Assembly (NCBI GenBank): GCA_021234155.1
Contig: JAJEKV010000003.1
Location: 12,149,819 to 12,213,818, forward strand
Reading direction: 5' to 3'
DNA from: Isoetes taiwanensis
Taxonomy: Eukaryota > Streptophyta > Lycopodiopsida > Isoetales > Isoetaceae
Length of the DNA: 64,000 nt
Shown: piece after piece, positions 55,831-64,000 of the stretch
Layout: each line of letters opens with the position of its first letter
How positions within the stretch are numbered: position 1 is the first letter of the stretch
Notes under the pieces: generated by a model
The model's database searches: none
Seen by the model: the letters and a program-made list of their open reading frames with translations, nothing else
Told to the model about the DNA's origin: nothing
Translations under genes and position numbers: made by a program

Positions 55831-56159
55831 TGATTTGGGAGGCGGTTATATATGACAATGTATGGGCCGGTGGAGATAGCGGCGTGGACTAAATAGGTGG
55901 TCCAAGTTTGAATTTTGCCGGCCCATGCGCGACGGACCAATACAATGAAAACGTGGGCGTTACGAGACCACCCTTTCGGGATCACCATCACGAGTGTGGT
56001 TCTTCCACATTTAGCGTGTTGATGTCGATGTCGCGGCGGCTATGGGCCGAATTAGAGGAGAAGAGAGAAGAGGTAAGTATTCTTTTTCATTCATAGCAAA
56101 CTTCAAGGGTTGTAAACAAGCATTGTTATTTTATGTTTAATATTTTTTTTTTGACTTAG

Positions 56160-58900
56160 GGCTGAAATACAGCCAATCACCTCAAATGGCTTTGTTTGAT
56201 CATGGCAACTTACATCGGTATCTGAAGAGCATTTTGTACACGATATTCAAGGGGTGGCGGATGCTTGTTTGGACTTGCTACATCCATCTGAGGCCGGGTT
56301 CAAGATTTAGTTCTTGGGGGCCGGAGAGGAATTGTGAAGCACACCTTAATTTCTATCTAAGAAGTTCGGTGCACGAGAGAGTGTTAAAAGACCCTACAAG
56401 GATTCCTATATGGCGTTGAAGAGGTATTGGTTTGATTCATGTGTTTGTGTTTTAAATCATGAGTCCAACATCCAATAGGACCATCAATAGGTTATGTGTT
56501 TGATTATAATTCTTTCTTTTTTTAAGTCATTTGAGGTGCTTGTCATTAGGATTACACCTAGTAGATCAAAACTAACTTGTAATGCACAATCTGGATATTG
56601 GTGTTCATATGGACCTCAAGACAAGGCAGCAAACACTCATGTGGTTGAGGAAAGACCCGTCCACCGGGCACTGCGTAGGAAAAAGGGTTGAGAGGGGAGA
56701 GGGCATGCGTAGGAACCGCCCGGTGCCATTTCACAACCGGGCAACTCTATTTCCTTCGAATTTTCACATATCACTTATTATGGGTCTGATCACAAGAATA
56801 TCAAGGTTTGCCCCATGCCATGGTAGGTTTGTTGACCCATCCTCGGAGTTAAGTTCAAGCTAGCACCACGGATCTCACAAAATTGAGGGAATGGGTAAGA
56901 GAGAAGCTTGTCCAATGGCACATACGTATTGTCATGAACATGCATGAAGAGAGGTGGAGGTTGAGACTTGAAGTGAATGGACGGGAAAGCATGTGTAGGG
57001 ATGATGTGTTGAAAATTAGGGGCGTGTACAATATTGAAAAGGGAGTTGTTAAGTAACACATGGAAGCTACATGAAGATCTTCCCACTAGCATTGACATGT
57101 GGGTTCAATAACATCAAGATTACGTGTTCATGTATGAGCAAGGAGACTTGTTTCAATTAGGGGTTATGACTCCAATCAAAAGGGAGTCCATGTTGAGATT
57201 TGGCAAAAACGAGCCATTTGCATGGACTCTACTTTCAAAACAAATGACAAGAGGTGCGGTTCTTCCTCAACTTTTATTGTGTGTGCTCACATACGTTGAG
57301 TTGATTTGATTATAGTGTATGGTTTAATGTAGATTCTGTCTTTTCACACTTATCGCCTTTGATGAGTATTCCAATGGTTTACCATTGGCTTACATTGTTA
57401 CCAATTCTCAAAAGAGTGGAGCTATAACAAAGTGGATGCAAGCACTAAAGGAGTCCTTATCTTGAGATGATCACGATTGGCAACCTTCTTGCATCATTAC
57501 GGATGATGCCCATCTTTGAGATAAAGGCCGTGAAAAAAGTAACTTGTCAAACTCTAATCCTTGGAAGCAAATCATAAGCGTACTAACATTGTTTTATTTT
57601 CATAGGTTTTTCCTAGTGTGCCCGTGCAAATTTGCATATGGCATGTGAGGAGGGCTTAGATCAAGTGGTTGCAGAAGAACATCAAGAACAAGGTGGCACG
57701 TAACGATCTGTTCAAGGAACTTGGTTACATTATGTATAGGACGAAGGTCCTCTAGGGGGACAATGTTAATGCGGTGAAAGAGTATAGGGGAGGCGTGGGG
57801 AGGGAGGCAACTAGGAAATGGAAGACTTATTGAGGAAGTATCCTCAATACCCCAAGTTAATTTGCTTACATGAGTAAGGAGTGGACCAAAAACATTTGCC
57901 AATGGGTATTGGCTACAAGGATGTACCCTCACTCCAACCAAGAGACTAATGCAGCCATAGAGGCATGGCATTGTGCCTTGAAAAAAGCTGGGCATTTCAA
58001 AAGCGAGCACTCAGGGGCCGGAGGATTGATTGGCTCCTCTACATTCTAACCAACAAGCGTGGAGACACACATGGCATACATCGGGTATAACTTCTAATCA
58101 TCTTCTCTAGCCTATTTTGATTTTGCAAAGAATATAATTCTCTTGTCATCTAGGTCCATGAAGGAAGCGGGGGTTTGTGGTGAACACCTCCCGGGAAGAG
58201 ATAGTATAGTGTGCCATATTGGGCAAGGAAGATTCTTGATGAGCGGGGTCACATTCACTAACTTTGAAGAAGGTGAGGCCAAGTGCAAAGTGAAGCGCAC
58301 TCTAGGGCAAGGACCATACTTTGTGAGCAGGGCACACAAGAAGCGGGCATCTTTGTGAGTGTCCCACTGGGAGCCAAGGGCAACTTATGTAAGCACCAAG
58401 TTAAGGTCATGCAAATGTTGGGCAACTTCTGGGGTTCAAGATCTTTTACAGGTGCTTGGATCCCAACAATATGGGACAATTGGTGGGGGCATGGACTACT
58501 TGAGGCCATGTGAGGATCATGGGGCCTTTTATGGGGAGGAAACCACATACAAAGATGTGGTTGAGATTGTAAGCTTGGGCGGAGTCTCCCTCTCAAAAAG
58601 GAGACAAGGATTAACACAGATAAGACAAAGAGATCCTTACAAGAAGTCATTGCTAGAGTGATGTCAAGGGCGGAAAAAAGATCCGGGCATGCTAATTGCA
58701 AGCTGATTCACTCATGAGACCCGGTCGACCTGGCGGCTTGAAAGAATGGATGATGTTGGCCACACAAACTCTAACAGAACCATAACATGTATCCCCACTA
58801 ATGCAGTGGAAGAGGAGTGTGGTAATAGTTTGGTAAGGCTGAAGCCTCTGATAGAAATTGGGAAGAGGAAAGACAAGGAAACCAAGAAGAGTTGGAAGCA
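56160..58900 (+). pseudogene. MULE-type transposase with SWIM-like zinc finger, decayed
   Basis: Pieces in plus-strand frames, in order: TKLREWVREKLVQWHIRI (about 56880), KLHEDLPTSIDMWVQ and YVFMYEQGDLFQLG, MLRFGKNEPFA, then MDSTFKTNDK (about 57220), which holds the first catalytic Asp of MULE transposases. YSNGLPLAYIVTNSQKSGAI (about 57370) and SCIITDDAHL (about 57493) follow, the second with further acidic residues. Then come FPSVPVQICIWHVRRA (about 57606), the C-x-x-H region of the family, and RIDWLLYILTNKRGDTH (about 58030). A SWIM-like GNLCKHQVKVMQML (about 58380-58420) has lost its first Cys pair in the readable frame. Multiple stops and shifts show decay. The segment 56160-56870 is probably its N-terminus but is poorly recognisable. 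Confidence 0.75.
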
Positions 58901-59055
58901 AGTTGAGATGGAGGGCCTGTTGTGAGAATGAGTACTAGCTAACTCATATTATAACAGAGAAACCAGCATATACTGCAATCAACACAAACAGCAAAAGAAC
59001 CAGGAACAAATTGTATTATAAAGCCAGTAAGCACTCTTCAAAAATTTAAAGCCTA

Positions 59056-59382
59056 TCAATAGACCTGATTCAGCTGGATGTCCTCATCCTCAGTATCATC
59101 TTCCTCTTCAGACAGGGGTACAACTTCAACATTACTGGTGGTAGCCTCAGGGCCTTTCGAAATTTTGCTGCTATGCTCATTCACTGGTATGAATTTCCTA
59201 ATGCCCAGGTCACTTTTGCTCCTATTGGGATCAAGACCATGCTGCCTACATAATTCTAACAGATGTGCCTTAGAAGGCTGGGTGCTATCATGCTCCAATC
59301 CATTTCTCCTGAGAAATTCCATGAGCTTAGCTCTGGTAATCCCCTTATTAGGAGCTCCCTCGGGTCTGCCCCCTTTGGTCAT
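59056..59382 (-). CDS. Small SAP-like protein gene, unidentified
   Basis: An intact frame; I choose ATG 59382 (MTKGGRPEGAPNKGITRAKL) over the in-frame ATG at 59409, because a TATA box lies at 59421-59435. GGRP-x-G-x-PNKG resembles an AT-hook-like motif. Two similar helix-turn units follow, LMEFLRRNGL and LLELCRQHGL, the second preceded by SKAH and followed by DPNRSKSDL; each looks like a SAP-type DNA-binding helix pair. The C-terminus is very acidic (LSEEEDDTEDEDIQLNQ). The size is about 108 residues. It could be a transposon accessory or a host nuclear protein. Confidence 0.5.
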   Translation of the reverse strand: MTKGGRPEGAPNKGITRAKLMEFLRRNGLEHDSTQPSKAHLLELCRQHGLDPNRSKSDLGIRKFIPVNEHSSKISKGPEATTSNVEVVPLSEEEDDTEDEDIQLNQVY

Positions 59383-59420
59383 GACTGAATGGAAATGAGA
59401 AGAACACATCTTCTATGCCT

Positions 59421-59435
59421 ATATTTATAGATCCA
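59421..59435 (-). promoter_or_regulatory. TATA box of the SAP-like gene
   Basis: CTATAAATATAGG on the minus strand, about 45 bases before the chosen ATG. Confidence 0.55.
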
Positions 59436-59439
59436 CTAA

Positions 59440-60261
59440 TTGTTCTAATACTGCTTAGTTAGTCTTAATCACTCAAAAAGCAAACAATGCTACTTATGTG
59501 TTTTACAAGAAAGGTGAATCAAATTCGTGTAACTGGTCACCTGAGACAGTCTGCCATCGTATCCACCTAAGCATACAAGTCACCAGATAGTGATGTGATC
59601 AGAAAAGTTTGTTACAATCCTCGCCATAGATCAAATCCATCACTACGATTCCGGAAAACCTCTCCTGGCCGGAGCTCCAACGTGCGGCTAGGGTTTTGCA
59701 CTGGGATTAGGTTAAATTTGGTACCCGCCGCATTTTGTAATCCCTGTTCCTTGGAAAATTCCAAAAATAAAAAAGATATTAACATATTGGTCATCCCTAT
59801 GTAACAAAAATATGGCAATTCCAACATGAAAAGCCAAGTATACCATTTGCACCATATAGGACGCTACAAGCACCAACAAAATCCAAAAATTAATATGCAT
59901 ACCCCCAAACACCTAATGAGCACATAATAGTCCCTTGGACTTTCAAAAGACCTGTCACGTTCACTCAAATCTACCAAAATGCATTTGTAGTCCAATAATT
60001 TCTTATGCCCAGCCCCCATGTAGTGTAAAGATACTGCAGAGTGATAGTTTACTGACCCAATACATCCATATGTAGACACACAGTATTCATGGCTAAGATA
60101 ATATAGCCATTCGAGGGGGTAGCCACCTAGTAAATATTTAATTGCACATGGTGTGCCTATATCCCAGTACATCAATTATTCATCAGAATCCCAAGGGTAC
60201 AAACGACCGCAACTATGCAAACAAATATATTCCTGATAAAAAAGTAATAAAAAAAACGTAC
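59440..60261. other. Intergenic DNA, no gene recognised
   Basis: AT-rich with overlapping short frames on both strands. No family resemblance is seen. Confidence 0.4.
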
Positions 60262-60545
60262 GGGATCCCCTCCTCCGGGATCCCGCGTCCGCCTGCTTGG
60301 TGATCCCGTCCTCCGGGATCACACACTAATTAAAACGGGATCCCCTCCTCCGGGATCCCGCGTCCGCCTGCTTGCTGATCCCGTCCTCGGGATCCGCGGA
60401 CTAATTAAGCGGGATCCCCTCCTCCAGGGATCCCCGTCCCTATGGCGATCCCGTCCTCCGGGATCACACACTAATTAAAACGGGATCCCCTCCTCCGGGA
60501 TCCCGCGTCCGCCTGCTTGGTGATCCCGTCCTCTGGGATCACAGC
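60262..60545. repeat. GGATCC-type hairpin cluster, array 2
   Basis: Two hairpins alternate: GGGATCCCCTCCTCCGGGAT(CCC) and GTGATCCCGTCCTCCGGGAT(CAC). Each has 8-base arms and a 7-base loop. Linkers are GCGTCCGCCTGCTTG and ACACTAATTAAAAC. The unit is about 76 bases and there are about four units. Confidence 0.9.
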
Positions 60546-60690
60546 ATTGAATTCCCTTAACCATTGAAATATGTCTTGGAATAGTGGAAACATTGAAGTA
60601 TTACTTTTAACAAGCTTTGAAACATTGAACTTAATACAATGGCTTAAAACTAACATTCCAATTCGGAATCACTCTGAATCAACCTCAAAC

Positions 60691-61260
60691 TTACATTTGC
60701 CATGGCTTACGCCCGGCGTCCTCAGCGTTTACATCGGCTGCACCGGGTAGTCTCCACATCATGTGATCGAAGATATCGCATAGGGTTGGATCAGACCCCT
60801 CTAGGACATCCCTGATCAGAACCTTCTTTCGCAGCCTCCGTGCAGTATACATTTCCTCGAAGCAGGCTTTTAGGGTGTTTCCTTCCCAGACAACGTCCGT
60901 AGCTAGCAAATGCTTCAAAGCCTTGCCCTGGATAATACACCTCTTCAATTCCCAAAGCAATGCCCTATGGGTTGGCCTACCGGGATCATAGTTGAGAGGT
61001 CTAGGGGTCTATCTGAATTCCCCATTCTCCACGGTCTCTGCATGAACCATGAGGGGATCATGAAAAGATTAATATGAAAGTAGAACATGAATATGAAGGA
61101 AGACAACAACATGCTTACTTCTGAACGTTTTGATGCTGTTAGGTTGGGTGAGATGTAGCCCCACATCCTCCTGAATTTCATTCAAGTGGACGAGAATATC
61201 CTCAAGACTGTGGGCATTGATGGCACTGCTCTCAACAAGCTGTTGTCGGGTCCTCACCAT
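60691..61260 (-). pseudogene. Two-exon gene, unidentified, with one in-frame stop
   Basis: ATG at 61260 (MVRTRQQLVESSAINAHSLE) leads into DILVHLNEIQEDVGLHLTQP and a donor AA|GTAAGC near 61119. The acceptor GCAG near 61042 opens an exon that reads TVENGEFR, a stop, then TPRPLNYDPGRPTHRALLWE and on to a helical, basic-acidic domain (KACFEEMYTARRLRKKVLIR, IFDHMMWRLPGAADV), ending at 60691. The phase across the intron fits. A TATA-like TATATATA lies near 61360. The family is unknown. The single stop suggests a recently damaged gene. It sits between hairpin clusters 2 and 3. Confidence 0.5.
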
Positions 61261-61517
61261 CTGTCACTTGGCTTGAACAGTAAGCAAATGAACTCGGCCA
61301 CATCTTGAACTCAAAGCGAAACCAACTAACTTTCTACCAAGAACAAGTAAGGCAAGGGTATATATATACTCATGAATCAACTGTTGTACTATCCGTTGTA
61401 CAACGGTTAAGCCATGATTTCAATTTCTAAGGGTAAAGTCGACCATAGGATAAAAGGTTTAGAGTTTAGATCATTGAGCCTTAGACCATAGGATAAAAAA
61501 GTAATAAATCAATACGT

Positions 61518-61870
61518 GCGGGATCCCCTCCTCCGAGATCCCGCGTCCGCCTGCTTGGTGATCCCGTCCTCCGGGATCACACACTAATTAAAACGGGATC
61601 CCCTCCTCCGGGATCCCGCGTCTGCCTGCTTGGTGATCCCGTCCTCCGGGATCACACAATAACAGGATCCCCTCCTCAGGGATCCAGGTGTCCCTTGTTC
61701 TTGATCCCGTCCTCCGGGATCACACACTAACGAAAACGGGATCCCCTCCTCCGGGATCCCGCGTCCGCCTGCTTGCTGATCCCCACCTCCGGGATCACAC
61801 ACTAATTAAAACTGGATCCCGACCTCCGGGATCCCGTCCTTTGCTTGCGATCCGGGTCCGGGGATCACAA
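61518..61870. repeat. GGATCC-type hairpin cluster, array 3
   Basis: The same two alternating hairpins and linkers as 60262-60545, about five units. Sequence just after both arrays is also shared (CCCTTAACCATTGAAATATG followed by TCTTGGAA, at 60554 and 61944), so arrays 2 and 3 belong to one duplicated segment. Confidence 0.9.
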
Positions 61871-62242
61871 ACATTGAATATGTTAATATATTAGTTATCA
61901 TAGCCCGACCATTGAAATTATGAATATATTATTTATCATAGCCCTTAACCATTGAAATATGTCTTGGAACAGTGGAAACATTAAACTTTGGTGTTGAAAC
62001 TTTGGTGGAAGCTTTGAAACATTAAACTTTGGTGCATTGAGCCATTGCACTGTCATAAAACAATAAAATTACACTAACTCAAAAGCCAAAATTACATTCA
62101 AGTGTTCCAGTGTTCACATTAAAGTCTTCAAGAAAATATTCACATTCAAGTGTTCAAGAAAATATTCACATTCAAAGTTTTGAGATTATCACATTCACAA
62201 ATTTTTACCAGAATGTCAAGGACCATGAACCAGCAAGCGGGT

Positions 62243-62637
62243 CTAGGGTCTACTATCACCCGTGTCACCCTGGGGTAAGTAAAAGGTGGACTTCCCTGCA
62301 GCCAAGCAATCGTGCAGTTTCTGGAGCATTATCTTGAAGCCTGACCTCATGCAATCTATGTCTTCTTTTTTGAACCAATCACGGTTAATCAGAACCTGCA
62401 TTAAAACATGAATTTAGCCATGAACTGATAACATGCACACAAAAAAAAGAAACAACAAACATAAACTCAAAGACTCACATTATCCTCCTTGCCACTGATG
62501 TCTCTAACAAATTTCTTCACATAATTTATGACATACACACCACAGTCCGACTTATTGTGTTGTTGGGGAGTTTCTAATGAAATGCAGGGTGCATTATGCA
62601 ATGCACTTTCCTCATGCCTCCACCCCTTAAACACGTC
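62243..62637 (-). pseudogene. Ulp1-type (C48) cysteine protease, C-terminal fragment
   Basis: Exon 62637-62479 starts after a CAG acceptor. It reads DVFKGWRHEESALHNAPCIS and then TPQQHNKSDCGVYVINYV, in which the Gln six residues before DCG and the Cys are the oxyanion-hole and nucleophile residues of SUMO-protease-like enzymes. A donor AAT|GTGAGT and acceptor GCAG join it in phase to exon 62394-62243 (VLINRDWFKKEDIDCMRSGF, then a stop). The upstream exon with the catalytic His and Asp is absent; foldback DNA begins right at the acceptor. Such domains occur in host SUMO proteases and in several plant transposons, so the origin is open. Confidence 0.72.
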
Positions 62638-62639
62638 TG

Positions 62640-63640
62640 TGAGGAATCAACCAACACATAACAACCATTGAGATTAACAACCAACACATAACTACCATTG
62701 ACATTAATTAACACAACCATTGGGTCCAACACATTTAAATTAAAATCCCCCTTAAACCCCCTTTGGTTTGGGTGCATATTCACCGCGGGGGGTGACTCGA
62801 ACAGAAGCGTTGGATAGGCATATTCACCCCTTATTCCTTAATCTACACCGTACGTAAAATTCCTCGTTTGTGGGATATGCATGTACAAAATTTGCTATAC
62901 TGTATAACAAGGTTCGCAAAATACTATAAGATTTCAAGCAGAATACTATATGGTGTTGATTTTGTACGTGCAAAATACAATTATGAGGGCTCTCGCTGCC
63001 CTACGTCACCCCCCGTGTGAATATGCACCCAAACCAAAGGGGGTTTAAGGGGGATTTTAATTTAAATGTGTTGGACCCAATGGTTGTGTTAATTAATGTC
63101 AATGGTAGTTATGTGTTGACATTTAAATTAAAATCCCCCTTAAACCCCCTTTGGTTTGGGTGCATATTCACCACGGGGGGTGACTCAGAACAGAGTCTGT
63201 TGGATAGGCATATTCACCCCTTATTCCTTAATCTACACCGTACGTAAAATTCCTCGTTTGTGGGATATGCATGTACAAAATTTGCTATCTTGTATAACAA
63301 GGTTATAAAAATACTATAAGATTTCAAAAGCGAGAATACTATATGGTGTTGATTTTTATGCGTGCAAAATACAATTATGAGGGCTCTCGCCCCTCGTCAC
63401 CCCGTGTGAATATGCACCCAAACCAAAGGGGGTTTAAGGGGGATTTTAATTTAAATGTGTTGGACCCAATGGTTGTGTTAATTAATGTCAATGGTAGTTA
63501 TGTGTTGGTTGTTAATGTCAATGGTTGTTATGTGTTGGTTGTTATGTGTTGGGGGATTTAATTTTTATATGTTGGATGTTAATGGTTTGTGTTGCAAAAA
63601 AAATTTTTTGGCCCCTCCGGGGCCTTAGGGACGTCCCCCC
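62640..63640. mobile_element. Long foldback element with a tandemly doubled core
   Basis: Arms of about 190 bases: 62645 onward (CCAACACATAACAACCATTG, AACACAACCATTGGGTCCAA) is the inverse of about 63455-63530. Inside are two same-orientation copies of a palindromic unit (about 62734-63066 and 63121-63457), each bounded by TTAAATTAAAATCCCCCTT and AAGGGGGATTTTAATTTAA. The right end carries AAAAAATTTTTTGGCCCC and CTCCGGGGCC, the counterpart of the left end at 21765. No transposase is encoded; the ORFs across it, with MNMHPNQRGFKGDFNLNVLD repeated, are chance products of the palindrome. Confidence 0.8.
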
Positions 63641-64000
63641 CGCCCGGTGTGACAAAAATTTTAGAATTCAAACCAGAAAAAAACTAGAATTCATTTGAGG
63701 CTTTCATCACCTGTAGCTTTTGAATTTCATCACAATAAAACAAATAGAACATAAGTAAAAGTTACCATAAAGATAGAGCAGATTGATCCCATTCAGCCTT
63801 TGGCCTCCATGGATTCTTGTGGTGAGAAACCAAAGTGGGGCACAAGGATCTGGAAGCCTTGGAATTTGCTTAATAACTGCCTCAAAATCTAAAAATGCAT
63901 GGTAATTTTTTGCAAGCTTCATTCGGAATGAGCCATAAAACAATATCCAATAGCGCAATCCTGTATTAATCAGCTGGTAGGATGTGAAAGCCTACCAAAC
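63641..64000. other. Window end, no gene recognised
   Basis: A minus-strand frame (63958-63707) is open but has no recognisable domain. Confidence 0.4.

Noticed and set aside
55017-55855. Long Pro/Arg/Gly-rich ORFs on both strands
   Set aside because: They cover the GGATCC hairpin cluster; high GC removes stop codons and the peptides simply mirror the repeat.
62574-63561. Three identical ORFs beginning MNMHPNQRGFKGD
   Set aside because: They are translations of the same palindromic repeat arm in different places and orientations, not a gene family.

Overview
This window looks like nuclear DNA from a land plant with a large, repeat-rich genome. The evidence is an intron-containing gene for a plastid-targeted ribulose-phosphate 3-epimerase, together with broken copies of plant families: a plastid dicarboxylate (2-oxoglutarate/malate) translocator, L-type lectin receptor kinases, an LRR receptor and a PPR protein. 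The rest is AT-rich intergenic DNA full of degenerate mobile elements. I cannot name the species. A seed-free vascular plant or gymnosperm is only a guess from the repeat content.

Layout. 1-1000 is an intronless, decayed translocator pseudogene. 1441-3070 is a tandem array of a tRNA-headed SINE-like repeat, whose relatives recur at 35.0, 48.4, 49.2 and 54.2 kb. From about 25505 down to 5081 on the minus strand lies one L1-like LINE with an RRM-type ORF1, an endonuclease, a reverse transcriptase and an (AATAG)n tail. Its ORF2 is split by a 15.3-kb terminal-inverted-repeat element (7574-22879), which made a 3-bp TCA target duplication. Removing the element restores the LINE reading frame across the junction.

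The 15.3-kb element is the most unusual object here. It carries a decayed transposase-like gene on the plus strand. On the minus strand it carries a run of small genes: four related coiled-coil genes, an unidentified longer gene, a histone H3-like gene with some CenH3-like traits, and two unidentified small genes. Several have TATA boxes, and a repeated ATCACACGACGC motif lies between them. It also holds a captured, spliced coiled-coil gene fragment, a nested foldback element and an interstitial TTAGGG run.

25.5-30.0 kb is repeats and gene fragments. 30711-32990 is the one clearly intact gene, RPE, with nine exons. 33-49 kb holds receptor-kinase and PPR relics, a hypothetical gene, small foldbacks and a second TIR element (44948-46845). 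53.4-54.2 kb is an array of spaced palindromes (core CTCGACTCGCGAGTCGAG). Three GC-rich clusters of GGATCC hairpins lie at 55.0-55.8, 60.3-60.5 and 61.5-61.9 kb. Between and beyond them are a decayed MULE-type transposase with a SWIM-like finger, a small SAP-like gene, an unidentified two-exon gene and the C-terminal part of a Ulp1-type (C48) cysteine protease. A long foldback element (62640-63640) abuts the protease fragment.

Most coding sequences other than RPE contain stops or frameshifts. Calls on frameshifted genes rest on piecing frames together by eye, so their boundaries are approximate.
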